The notes beneath the pieces were generated by a model. It made no database searches and was not told where the DNA came from. It saw only the letters and a list, made by a program, of their open reading frames with translations. A DNA stretch of 64,000 bases, taken from assembly GCF_001042485.2 (NCBI RefSeq), contig NZ_LBMN02000036.1, positions 124,001 through 188,000 on the forward strand. The letters are read 5' to 3'. This document shows positions 25,303-33,636 of the stretch, in pieces; positions within the stretch are counted from its first letter, which is position 1; every line of letters begins with the position of its first letter. The position numbers and the translations under genes were made by a program. This DNA is from Bacillus paralicheniformis. GTDB lineage: Bacteria; Bacillota; Bacilli; Bacillales; Bacillaceae.

Positions 25303-26616
25303 TCATAACATGCTTGAAATGTTTGGCTTTCGAAGACCGTCGTTTTCTGCGCTTGCCCGGGGAATATTTCGTCCGAATTTCCTTTCCAGCCGCTCGCGCC
25401 GTTTCAAAAGATCGGCCACTTCTTTTTCGGTCAGCTCAAACTTTTGTGAACCGTGCTGCAGCATCAGGTTATCCGTTACCTCGAGGGCGGCCCGGATATC
25501 CCGCTTTCGATGTTCAAGGTATTTGGCAAGTTCGATGCCTGCGCGCCAGGCGGTTTTTCCGTCTTTTCCATTTAGGAGCTTCAGCCAAAGGGATGCGGCT
25601 TCTTTTAGCATGCCTTGCTTTTTATACTGCATGGATAAATCGAATGATGCGCGTTCAGACTGCTCGAAAGGCTTTTTTTCAAGCTCCTGCAATTGCGCTG
25701 TCGCAAGCTCTGTCTCCCGGTTGGCGAGGAGCCACTTTGCCATCGCGTACTTTTCGTTTGCTTCTGCTGTCTGCTCCGGGGCGAGGATTTTCTTCGATAA
25801 ATGGATGTAAAGAGAGATTAAAGAAAGCACGTCAAGCTCATTGTGGCGCAAAACGCCTTCAATGATTTCCGGGCGCTCCTCCTTTAAAAAATGAAAATAC
25901 ATCATCGGCGCCAGGTAGCCCGGCGTATCTTCAGTTCTTCCAACACCCAGCTCTTCCTTTTCCACCGTCCCCAAAGAGACGCGGTCAAATTTATGCTTCC
26001 AAAGGCGGCGGGATCCGTGGAGCAGGTCAAAGTGGCCGAAATCCGGCAGCTTTGGGACCCTGTCGCGGATCAGCGTGTGCCTTGTTTTCACCTGAGGCCA
26101 GTCGAACGCTTTCCCGTTGTAGGTGACAAGAGACTGAATATCGACTTCACTCAGGAAGCTGTGATAGAGGGCGGCTTCGTGCCCCGGCTTTGGCAGCAGA
26201 TGCTGTTTGACAACTACGCAGTCGTCATACACCCGTGCATGGCCGAGCAAAAAGATCGCATTGCCGGCTCCTCCTCCGAGACCGGTCGTTTCCGTATCAA
26301 AGAAAAAAAGCTGGCTCGGTGTATACCCTTTGCTTGAAAGTGAATGGGAAACGGCGCTGTTGTTCCAGTGCCGAACCGTCTCATGCAGCTCAGAAAATGC
26401 GTAATGGCCATGAACATGTGTCAACGGATAAACGACTTCCCTGATCAGGCAATAGCATTCCTCAAACACATACGGTTTAACACCGAGTTCGGCCCATTCT
26501 TTCTCAAAACCGACGGACACGGAAGTCCGCTTTTCTGCCGGAGAATCCGTTTTTTCTTCTTTCGCTTGATTTCCCAGGTGATGCTTATAGCGGTTAAGTT
26601 TTCGTTTTAAAGACAT
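25303..26616 (-). CDS. mrfB: DEDDh exonuclease MrfB (YprB)
   Basis: A 437-residue protein acting with MrfA in repair of mitomycin C damage, independently of UvrABC. The exonuclease core shows D107-x-E109 (FFDTETTGLGGG), D172 (NGKAFDWP) and D262 (HNELDVLSL); these numbers fall on the known catalytic residues only if translation starts at ATG 26616, 5 bases after the mrfA stop. A TPR-like C-terminal region follows. The long upstream extension of the frame lies within mrfA and is rejected. Confidence 0.93.
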   Translation of the reverse strand: MSLKRKLNRYKHHLGNQAKEEKTDSPAEKRTSVSVGFEKEWAELGVKPYVFEECYCLIREVVYPLTHVHGHYAFSELHETVRHWNNSAVSHSLSSKGYTPSQLFFFDTETTGLGGGAGNAIFLLGHARVYDDCVVVKQHLLPKPGHEAALYHSFLSEVDIQSLVTYNGKAFDWPQVKTRHTLIRDRVPKLPDFGHFDLLHGSRRLWKHKFDRVSLGTVEKEELGVGRTEDTPGYLAPMMYFHFLKEERPEIIEGVLRHNELDVLSLISLYIHLSKKILAPEQTAEANEKYAMAKWLLANRETELATAQLQELEKKPFEQSERASFDLSMQYKKQGMLKEAASLWLKLLNGKDGKTAWRAGIELAKYLEHRKRDIRAALEVTDNLMLQHGSQKFELTEKEVADLLKRRERLERKFGRNIPRASAENDGLRKPNISSML

Positions 26617-26621
26617 TCCGC

Positions 26622-28901
26622 TCAACCTTTCCAGCCTTTTAAAAGGCGCAGCGCATTGTTTTTTGTCTGATCGCCGCTGCCGCCCACTCCTATGCAGGAA
26701 GGGCATCCTGACTCACACGGACATCTTGAAATCAGCCGATGCGCTTCACTGATGATCTCAGGCATTTGTTCATACACTTTCTGAGACAGCCCCACTCCGC
26801 CGGGATATCGATCATACAAAAAGATCGTCGGCTTTTCGTTATGAACGGCTTTAATTTGCGGAAAAACGTGCAGGTCAGACGGATCGCACATCACTTTTAA
26901 GGCGGCGACATGTCCCAGGACGTTTGCAGTTCCAAGCAAAGCCTCTTCCAATTTGATATCGTTCCAATTTTGCCGCTCGTCATCGTTCACCTGCACCCAA
27001 GCCGCATTGGTATGCAGTTCCTCTTCAGGCAGATGAATCGGTCCTGAACCGATATTTTCATGCGTCTCAAATTTTATTTTCTTAAAAATCGTCGCTTTTG
27101 CCTGAACGGTCACATCCCCAAAACCGAACGCTGCGGTTTCTGTCTTTTTTTCCTTGTCAACTTCGAGAACTCTCAATAGGACGGCAAGATTGGCATCCGT
27201 ATAGTAATCAACTTGAACCTCGCGGACAAACGCCTTTTTCTCCTCCCAGTCAAGCTTTTCCACCTGGTATTGGATGCCTTGATGCAAATAAATGGCTTCA
27301 TCGTGCAGAAGCGTCATGGCGCTGAACCTGTCCATTTCCCCGATCACTTTCGCCTTCTCGCGCTTTGACTGATCAATAATGACAACATTTTCCTGAGAAG
27401 CCGACCTCAAGCTGATGCCGTGCGCCGGAAAAGCGTCATTCATCCAGTGATACGTGTTCCCGGTTAAGTGGAGGACTCTTTCTTCTGCCAAGTAGTCAAG
27501 AATATCCTCGATTTCGGCACCTCCGAATGTGTCCGTTCTTTTGAAAGGCAGTTCAAAGGCTGCGCATTTAATATGATCGACAAGAATGACCAGGTTGTCC
27601 GGATTAATGACGGCAGTCTCGGGATTTTGTTTAAAGAAATAGTCCGGATTCTGTACAATGTACTGATCGAGCGGGGCGGAACTTGCCACCATGACAATCA
27701 GCGCTTCGTTGTGCCTTCTTCCGGCGCGGCCGGCCTGCTGCCAGGCGCTCGAGATCGTTCCCGGATATCCGGTCATGATGCATGTCTGCAGCTGTCCGAT
27801 ATCAACGCCCAGCTCAAGCGCATTCGTGCTGACAACGCCCTTAATGTCCCCGCTGCGAAGGCCTTTTTCAATGACGCGCCGCTCGTTCGGCAGATAGCCG
27901 CCCCTGTACCCCTGAATCGAATTAGGGCCGACAATCGGTTTCATCACTTCCTGCAAGTATGTCAATATAATTTCAACCCGGACTCTGCTTCTTGCAAACA
28001 CAATTGTCTGAATGCCGTTTTTCAAAAATTCGGATGCGAGCTTTCTCACTTCAAGGGTCGCGCTTTTCCTGATGTTAAGCGAACGGTTGACCATCGGCGG
28101 GTTGTAAAATAAAAAATGCTTTCTTCCCGACGGGGCGCCATTGTTTGAAATCAGATGCATCGGCTGCCCTGTGAGCGTTTCAGCGAGCTCCAATGGATTG
28201 GCGATCGTCGCGGATGTACAGATAAACTGCGGCTTGCTTCCATAAAATTCAGCGATCCGCATCAGCCTTCTGATGACATTGGCTACATGGCTGCCAAAGA
28301 CTCCCCTGTATACGTGAAGCTCATCGATGACGATATATTTCAGATTTTCAAACAATGACACCCATTTTGTATGATGGGGCAAGATCGCCGAATGCAGCAT
28401 ATCCGGGTTTGTAATGACGATATGTCCTGCTTTTCTGACTTTCTGTCTGATCGAAGGCGACGTATCTCCGTCATATGTATAACAGTTGATCGACGCACCG
28501 ATTTCATCGATTAATTCGTTCAGTTCGCTTTTTTGGTCCTGCGACAATGCCTTTGTCGGAAAAAGATATAAGCTGCGTGCATCCTGGTCTTCTGTGATCC
28601 GCTGAATGACGGGCAGATTGTAGCAAAGCGTCTTCCCAGATGCCGTGGGCGTCACAAGCGTCACGTTTTTGCCGGCGGCGCTGTGCAGAAACGCGTCAGC
28701 CTGATGGGAATACAGCTTTTCTATCCCTCTCTGCTGTAAAGCATGGACGATTTTTTTATCTAAACCTTCAGGAAAATCGCGGTAATCCGCCTCTTTTTCC
28801 TCAATTGTATGCCAATGAACAATTTGCTTACTGAAAGCTTGGTCTTCTTTCAGAAGCTGAATCATATCTGTCAAATTTCGTTTTTGAAACAACGCTGTCA
28901 C
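26622..28901 (-). CDS. mrfA: DEAD/DEAH-type helicase MrfA (YprA)
   Basis: A 759-residue superfamily 2 helicase. Walker A TPTASGKTLCYN with K90, motif II DELH near residue 193, and motif VI QQAGRAGRR. The C-terminal MZB/DUF1998 domain carries four cysteines (CPCESGCPSC) that bind zinc. With MrfB it repairs mitomycin crosslinks. GTG start 28901. The upstream region has a LexA-like box within the promoter spacer. Confidence 0.93.
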   Translation of the reverse strand: MTALFQKRNLTDMIQLLKEDQAFSKQIVHWHTIEEKEADYRDFPEGLDKKIVHALQQRGIEKLYSHQADAFLHSAAGKNVTLVTPTASGKTLCYNLPVIQRITEDQDARSLYLFPTKALSQDQKSELNELIDEIGASINCYTYDGDTSPSIRQKVRKAGHIVITNPDMLHSAILPHHTKWVSLFENLKYIVIDELHVYRGVFGSHVANVIRRLMRIAEFYGSKPQFICTSATIANPLELAETLTGQPMHLISNNGAPSGRKHFLFYNPPMVNRSLNIRKSATLEVRKLASEFLKNGIQTIVFARSRVRVEIILTYLQEVMKPIVGPNSIQGYRGGYLPNERRVIEKGLRSGDIKGVVSTNALELGVDIGQLQTCIMTGYPGTISSAWQQAGRAGRRHNEALIVMVASSAPLDQYIVQNPDYFFKQNPETAVINPDNLVILVDHIKCAAFELPFKRTDTFGGAEIEDILDYLAEERVLHLTGNTYHWMNDAFPAHGISLRSASQENVVIIDQSKREKAKVIGEMDRFSAMTLLHDEAIYLHQGIQYQVEKLDWEEKKAFVREVQVDYYTDANLAVLLRVLEVDKEKKTETAAFGFGDVTVQAKATIFKKIKFETHENIGSGPIHLPEEELHTNAAWVQVNDDERQNWNDIKLEEALLGTANVLGHVAALKVMCDPSDLHVFPQIKAVHNEKPTIFLYDRYPGGVGLSQKVYEQMPEIISEAHRLISRCPCESGCPSCIGVGGSGDQTKNNALRLLKGWKG

Positions 28902-28912
28902 CTCTCCCTTCT

Positions 28913-28940
28913 ATTTTAGCGAATGTCCGTTCGTTCTGAA
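28913..28940 (-). promoter_or_regulatory. Promoter of mrfAB with LexA-like box in the spacer
   Basis: Minus strand TTCAGA (28940-28935), 16 bases, TAAAAT (28918-28913). Within the spacer lies CGAACGGACATTCG (28933-28920), which matches 12 of 14 positions of the Bacillus LexA/DinR consensus CGAACRNRYGTTYC. The -35 is weak. SOS control is inferred. Confidence 0.45.
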
Positions 28941-28964
28941 AGAGGTGATTTCCTGAGAAAATGA

Positions 28965-28999
28965 AAAAGGAAAAAGCAGAGAATCGCTCTCTGCTTTTT
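28965..28999 (-). terminator. Terminator of ypqE
   Basis: Stem aaaaagcagag/ctctgcttttt (28971-28981 with 28989-28999); T-rich on both strands. Confidence 0.85.
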
Positions 29000-29004
29000 T
29001 GCTG

Positions 29005-29511
29005 TTACTTAACTTTAAGCTCCATGAGCTTTGTCTCGCTTTTTTTCGCCTTTGCCTCTTCATGTTTTGTGACGCGCTCCAACACATCGCCGTTCATAAT
29101 AACGATCGGCGTAATGGTGCTGCTCGCTTTTTCCTTGATCAGTTCCAAATCGCACGTTATTAAAGGATCGCCGACTTTTACTTTGTCTCCTTCTTTGACA
29201 TGGGCTGTAAAACCAACGCCTTCCATCGCTACGGTTTCCAGACCGATATGAATCAAGAGTTCCACGCCGGACAGTGAACGGATGCCGATGGCATGTTTTG
29301 TGTGGAACAGCTGGATCACTTCCCCGTCGACAGGTGATACGATCTCGCCTCCGGAAGGCTCGACAGCCATTCCGTCACCCATCATCTTTTGGGAGAAAAC
29401 GGGGTCAGGGACTTTTGAAAGTTCCAAAACTTGTCCGTCAACCGGTGAAAAAACGGTTTCTTCTTTCACTTCATTTTGTTTCTGACCAATACCGAATAAT
29501 TTTTTCAGCAA
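29005..29511 (-). CDS. ypqE: PTS EIIA domain protein YpqE (glucose type)
   Basis: A 168-residue stand-alone glucose-type EIIA, a soluble phosphocarrier between HPr and an EIIB domain. Active-site histidines are H73 (KHAIGIRS) and H88 ([10 protein letters not shown], the phosphorylated one). A TTG start at 29511, 10 bases after AAAGGAG, gives the family length. There is no EIIBC gene beside it, so its partner sugar permease is elsewhere. Confidence 0.92.
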   Translation of the reverse strand: MLKKLFGIGQKQNEVKEETVFSPVDGQVLELSKVPDPVFSQKMMGDGMAVEPSGGEIVSPVDGEVIQLFHTKHAIGIRSLSGVELLIHIGLETVAMEGVGFTAHVKEGDKVKVGDPLITCDLELIKEKASSTITPIVIMNGDVLERVTKHEEAKAKKSETKLMELKVK

Positions 29512-29686
29512 TACAGTTGGACTCCTTTCAAAACGCCTCTTTATGATGGCTATTAAAAGAGGAACAGGTTAAATATCAAATCTTTGGATTCCCCACTATT
29601 TAACCACACTTTCAAATTCCCATCAATGAATAACCATACCAAGAGCCCCTGCATAAGCTGAAAATAAAAAACCGGGGTGATGAAGA

Positions 29687-30106
29687 ATGGATTTCAAGGA
29701 AAACGACAATCACTCGCTCAGCAAGAAAGACGAAATTCAAGAAGCGGTTGAACAGTTATTTTACAATTCACCTTTCCACGATATTTTAAATTCATTTCAA
29801 AAACTGATATCAGACCAGCTTCAGAATTCCACCATTTCCATGAACATCAGAGAGGAGAATGAGGTGCTTCACGTCGACATCGCCGTTCCTGAATCGTTTC
29901 AAAACGGAGATATCATGATTGAAGCGAAATCGAGGTATCTTCATGTCGCCTTGAAGGAGAAAAAAGAAAACGGCGGTTCTTCATCATTTACAAGCCTGTC
30001 CAGAACCGTTCTGCTCCCATATCCCGTCCGCGAAGAAACAATGAAGACGTCGTGGAACCGAAATATCCTCACGGTCTCATTTCCGGAGCAAAAAAAGCAT
30101 GAATGA
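29687..30106 (+). CDS. ypqA: YpqA, Hsp20-like protein
   Basis: A 139-residue protein with an alpha-crystallin-like beta-sandwich region from about residue 48 (MNIREENEVLHVDIAVPES ... SRTVLLPYPV ... WNRNILTVSFPE), lacking the usual IXI tail. Function in B. subtilis unknown; a chaperone-like role is inferred from the fold. ATG 29687 after GGGGTGAT. Divergent from ypqE. Confidence 0.83.
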   Translation: MDFKENDNHSLSKKDEIQEAVEQLFYNSPFHDILNSFQKLISDQLQNSTISMNIREENEVLHVDIAVPESFQNGDIMIEAKSRYLHVALKEKKENGGSSSFTSLSRTVLLPYPVREETMKTSWNRNILTVSFPEQKKHE

Positions 30107-30127
30107 CCTTCATCCATGCTTTTTTTA
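30090..30127. terminator. Bidirectional terminator between ypqA and yppG
   Basis: Stem aaaaaagcatg/catgctttttt (30091-30101 with 30115-30125) with an AT-rich loop; it contains the ypqA stop codon and abuts the yppG stop codon. Confidence 0.85.
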
Positions 30128-30568
30128 TTTGAAGAATCCCATAAACCCTTTGGCCAGCGCTCCGACCTGGTTGACCGTGCTCACCATCTGGCCCGCGGTG
30201 TCCATCATTTTGCTGAAATCAAACTGCCCGTTCTTTTTTTTGAATTGCGACAGAAAGCTTTGAAACTGTGATGGCTGGTGGAGATTCGGCCGCGGCGAGG
30301 GATATGGATGCTGATAAGGAAATGCCTGAAACGGCGGAAGCGGCGGCTGCATTTGCTGCTGAACAGGCTGATGATAGACTGAAAACGGGTCCACATTCTG
30401 CTCGATCGGCTGATATGCCTGCGGCCGCTGAGCTGGATGAGCGTACGGGACGGTTTCCTGGCTGTAGTACGGCTGAACGGGATGATAGGCATGATGGTTT
30501 TGCTGATCCGCTTGAACATAAGCACCGGGGCCGGAATAAGGATATACGGCGGTTCTCCTCTCTTCCAT
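30125..30568 (-). CDS. yppG: YppG-like Pro/Gln/Tyr-rich protein
   Basis: A 147-residue low-complexity protein, rich in Pro, Gln, Tyr and His over residues 1-100 and ending in a Phe/Lys-rich [18 protein letters not shown] domain conserved in the YppG family. The composition suggests a spore coat or surface role; not proven. Start at ATG 30568 (MEERRT) after AGGAGAGG; the upstream extension of the frame has no start signal. Confidence 0.85.
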   Translation of the reverse strand: MEERRTAVYPYSGPGAYVQADQQNHHAYHPVQPYYSQETVPYAHPAQRPQAYQPIEQNVDPFSVYHQPVQQQMQPPLPPFQAFPYQHPYPSPRPNLHQPSQFQSFLSQFKKKNGQFDFSKMMDTAGQMVSTVNQVGALAKGFMGFFK

Positions 30569-30737
30569 CTTTCCTCTCCTCCTAAAGCCCTTTTTTATAT
30601 GTGTATGATATAAAAGCATTTCCCGTTCCAAAGGTTCTGTCACAAGTTTGTCAAAAAGTGTCGAAAATTTTAATATTTGAAAAACAGAAAAAAGTCGAAT
30701 TGTTATGGTACGATATTATTAATATAAAGGAGAGGGG

Positions 30738-30947
30738 ATGCACCATATGAACGTATCATACTTAAGAAATTGTTTTGCCGAGATGAAACAGTATGAGACA
30801 GACTGCATGAACAAACTGATGGATTTCGCCAAGTTTTTGTATATCCAGGGACATCTGACATTAAACGAATTTCGCACAAGTATGAAAGTTCTTGAAGCGA
30901 ATGGCGCACAGCACCCTGCTTATGATATGAATACGGACGCCAGCTAA
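30738..30947 (+). CDS. yppF: YppF family protein
   Basis: A 66-69-residue helical protein of the YppF family, unknown function. ATG 30738 lies 5 bases after AAGGAG; ATG 30747 (MNVSYLRN), 9 bases after GAGGGG, is an equally good start. An extended -10 (TGG-TACGAT, 30708-30716) lies just upstream. Closed by a bidirectional terminator. Confidence 0.8.
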   Translation: MHHMNVSYLRNCFAEMKQYETDCMNKLMDFAKFLYIQGHLTLNEFRTSMKVLEANGAQHPAYDMNTDAS

Positions 30948-30964
30948 ACAAACAGCCCTCATAA

Positions 30965-30998
30965 AAAAGAAGACCGGGTCTAATCCCGGTCTTCTTTT
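30965..30998. terminator. Bidirectional terminator between yppF and yppE
   Basis: Fourteen-bp stem aaaagaagaccggg/cccggtcttctttt (30965-30978 with 30985-30998); its right arm is the last part of the yppE coding sequence. Confidence 0.9.
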
Positions 30999-31360
30999 AA
31001 TATATCGTCTTCTACGTTTTTCAGCGTATAGAGGACGGATTCCGTCAGATCTTTAAAGCGTTTTTTATGGATTTTGCAAAAATAGGACTGCATGAAAATT
31101 TCATTTGCATTTTCCTCCACCGAGCTGAGCTGTTCTTCATAAATGTATTTTGGCCGATTGGCCTTGATATAAGGCAGGCTTTCCGCCAGCCAGCTTTTCA
31201 CTGTTTGTTCGAGTCTCTCGACAGAAGGTTTGACAACCTCGAAAAAATCGTATTCCGTCCCTTCCTCTTTTCCCTTACTGTATCGTTCTTCCGCTTCTTT
31301 TACAAGGCGGATTAATTCCCGTGTCTGTACAAGAAGAGATTGTGTATCCAATTTTTTCAC
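30980..31360 (-). CDS. yppE: YppE, DUF1798 family protein
   Basis: A 126-residue all-helical protein (YppE/DUF1798 family, a four-helix bundle in known structures), function unknown. The segment KPSVERLEQTVKSWLAESLPYI is typical. Followed by terminator; preceded by a short gap from yppD on the same strand. Confidence 0.85.
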   Translation of the reverse strand: MKKLDTQSLLVQTRELIRLVKEAEERYSKGKEEGTEYDFFEVVKPSVERLEQTVKSWLAESLPYIKANRPKYIYEEQLSSVEENANEIFMQSYFCKIHKKRFKDLTESVLYTLKNVEDDILKEDRD

Positions 31361-31408
31361 CTCGGGTTTATCGTACCAAAGGAAGACGACCGTTACAACG
31401 AATCCGGC

Positions 31409-31636
31409 TTATGCCGTCTCTCCTCTTGGCTCCACTCCCATTAACGTGCTGTTTAAACAAGCCAAGAGCTCTGCCAGTTCTTTTTCAATCAGATCGAGCC
31501 GTTCGTTCCAGCCAGCCCGATTTTCATACTCCGCCCGGCGTACTGCTTCTGTCAAAGCCTTCTCAGCAGACGACATGTCTGATTCCGTTTCCAAAAGCAT
31601 TTGAAGGACCGAGTCTTTGCTTGCAAATCCGTTCAT
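31409..31636 (-). CDS. yppD: YppD, small hypothetical protein
   Basis: A 75-residue helical protein starting MNGFASKDSVLQMLLETE at ATG 31636, after GGAGGG. The frame continues upstream without a good start and is rejected there. Position between sspM and yppE matches yppD of B. subtilis. Function unknown. Confidence 0.75.
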   Translation of the reverse strand: MNGFASKDSVLQMLLETESDMSSAEKALTEAVRRAEYENRAGWNERLDLIEKELAELLACLNSTLMGVEPRGETA

Positions 31637-31835
31637 TTGCTTCCCTCCTTTTTGATCGCCTTCTATGCATTCTCCCCTATGCGCCCCCTCTCCTCCGCAG
31701 CTGACAAAACTAGAAGCAAACCGCCAAAGAAACTCATTTTCCAGCCAAACGCGCCGCTTTCGACAAGTGATCTTGCGAAAAATGGTATGATCAGCGCTTT
31801 TTTGCAAAATCTAAAAAGGTAAGGAGGTGCCCGCT

Positions 31836-31940
31836 GTGGAAAACAACAAAAAGAAAACACCTGCGAAAACAAAACCTGATGCTAAACAAACAGACACACT
31901 GGATAAAAAATTAGGCGGACCTAACCGCCCGTCCACTTAA
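31836..31940 (+). CDS. sspM: Small acid-soluble spore protein SspM
   Basis: A 34-codon ORF at GTG 31836, 9 bases after AAGGAGG. The C-terminal DKKLGGPNRPST is the SspM signature, and the Lys-rich N-terminus and 34-residue length match the B. subtilis protein. Minor SASP packaged in the spore core. Lies between yppD and yppC, divergent from yppD. Confidence 0.93.
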   Translation: MENNKKKTPAKTKPDAKQTDTLDKKLGGPNRPST

Positions 31941-31968
31941 AAAGCAAGGAGAACCCTTGCTTTTTTGT
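31941..31968. terminator. Bidirectional terminator between sspM and yppC
   Basis: Stem aaagcaagg/ccttgcttt (31941-31949 with 31955-31963) followed by T residues, directly after the sspM stop codon. Confidence 0.88.
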
Positions 31969-31969
31969 T

Positions 31970-32929
31970 TTACCTCTTATTCAGCCAATGCTCCAGCGAA
32001 AACAATGCCTGCAGCTGCCTTCTTTTTTGAAAATACCAATCGGTGATTTCGATCGTTTTCGGCAGTTTTTCATCTTTGAACATTGCCTCTCTCTTTCCTC
32101 CGCGAAACCAATCGGATTTTAATCCGTCTAATGAATGGGCAACAACGGGATAACACGTTCTCAAAAACGGCGAGGTTCTGATTTTAACCCCTGCCCAGCG
32201 TTCCATATCAAAGCGCGACCCGGTATGCGGAACACATGATGTAAAGTGAAAAAAACCGGGGAAAAGCTCAGGCGAAAACAGCAGCTCGCTTAATTGCTTG
32301 CCGAGCTTGATCCTTTCCTTTAAACTAGTGAAGCGTTTGACAGACACACCGTAAAAAACGCCTTCTACCGTCGGAAAAATCACTGTGTTGAAGTGAAACC
32401 ATTCACATAGCTGAAAAGGAATCGTCTGAAAAACATTCTTTTTAAACAAAGGATTTTGTATAATAGGAGTTTGGATAGTGTTTTGTTCATTTATAATGAG
32501 AGCGTACATGAGCCGCTTTTGATCGCGCTCATGCCAGAACCGCTCCCACTCCGTTTTCATAAATGAAGACACACCAAATGAGGAGAGCAAATGAAACAGC
32601 GGCTGGCCAAGCTGCTTGGACCAATGGTATAACAGGAGCTGCGGATAGGCGTCCGAAAAAATCAGCCAGTTCGCTCTTTCATACGTTAAAAACAGCCATT
32701 TTTGCTGAAAAGCCGTAAGTCCGAGCTCGAATAAACGTCCTTTTAAATCGGTCATCGACCAGCCGGCATTCCTGGAAACAAATGAAGCCAAAAGCGACCA
32801 CTTGATTTCAGGATGGCGGTCAAAGTAGCGTTTGTAGGCATTTGTCCGTGAGATATTGTCCTTGTTCAGTTTTGCGGTCAGCTCTTGAATGCGGCTCGTC
32901 AGCTCCGCCGCGGAAAAAGTGTTGTGCAA
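31970..32929 (-). CDS. yppC: YppC, DUF2515 family protein
   Basis: A 319-residue protein of the DUF2515 family, unknown function, with no signal peptide. Conserved segments include [11 protein letters not shown] and [18 protein letters not shown]. Its 5' end lies only about 50 bases from recU, which is divergent, so the two share a short control region. Length agrees with the B. subtilis homologue. Confidence 0.85.
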   Translation of the reverse strand: MHNTFSAAELTSRIQELTAKLNKDNISRTNAYKRYFDRHPEIKWSLLASFVSRNAGWSMTDLKGRLFELGLTAFQQKWLFLTYERANWLIFSDAYPQLLLYHWSKQLGQPLFHLLSSFGVSSFMKTEWERFWHERDQKRLMYALIINEQNTIQTPIIQNPLFKKNVFQTIPFQLCEWFHFNTVIFPTVEGVFYGVSVKRFTSLKERIKLGKQLSELLFSPELFPGFFHFTSCVPHTGSRFDMERWAGVKIRTSPFLRTCYPVVAHSLDGLKSDWFRGGKREAMFKDEKLPKTIEITDWYFQKRRQLQALFSLEHWLNKR

Positions 32930-32982
32930 GATCAGCCACTTCCGTTAGTATCCAGATTTTTTGTAAAAGGAGGATGAAGAAA

Positions 32983-33579
32983 GTGATTCGTTACCCGAAC
33001 GGCAAATCGTATCAGCCGAAAACAGCTGCCTCATCCTTGCAAAAGAAGCCGTCGTATTCCAATCGCGGCATGACCCTCGAAGATGACCTGAATGAAACGA
33101 ATATGTATTATCAATCTCATTCGATTGCGGTCATCCATAAAAAACCGACTCCTGTACAGATTGTTCAGGTCGATTATCCGAAGCGAAGCGCTGCGGTGAT
33201 CAAGGAAGCATATTTCAAGCAGTCGTCAACTACTGATTATAATGGGGTTTATAAAGGCCGCTACATCGATTTTGAAGCGAAAGAAACGAAGAGCCGGACC
33301 TCCTTCCCGCTTCAGAATTTCCACGATCATCAGATCGAGCATATGAAGCAGGTTGTGGCGCAAGACGGCATTTGTTTTGTTATCATATCCGCTTTTGAAG
33401 AAATTTATTTTTTGGAAGCAGAAAAATTATTTTATTTCTGGGAGCGGAAAAAACAAAACGGCAGAAAATCGATCCGAAAAGACGAGCTTCAGGAAGCCGC
33501 TCACCCTATTTCACTTGGATACTCGCCAAGAATTGATTATATTAAGATTATTGATCAGTTGTATTTTTCGCCATCATAA
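32983..33579 (+). CDS. recU: Holliday junction resolvase RecU
   Basis: A 198-residue PD-(D/E)xK endonuclease that resolves recombination intermediates and modulates RecA. The catalytic region is [21 protein letters not shown] (about 80-100). The start is GTG 32983 (MIRYPNG), 9 bases after AAAGGAGG; the ATG in between touches the RBS. Operon with ponA, as in B. subtilis, linking chromosome processing with cell-wall synthesis. Confidence 0.95.
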   Translation: MIRYPNGKSYQPKTAASSLQKKPSYSNRGMTLEDDLNETNMYYQSHSIAVIHKKPTPVQIVQVDYPKRSAAVIKEAYFKQSSTTDYNGVYKGRYIDFEAKETKSRTSFPLQNFHDHQIEHMKQVVAQDGICFVIISAFEEIYFLEAEKLFYFWERKKQNGRKSIRKDELQEAAHPISLGYSPRIDYIKIIDQLYFSPS

Positions 33580-33636
33580 ATTATGATTTTAAAGTCATGT
33601 GAGCGGAAAGGTTTAACTACGAAAGGTTGAGATGTT

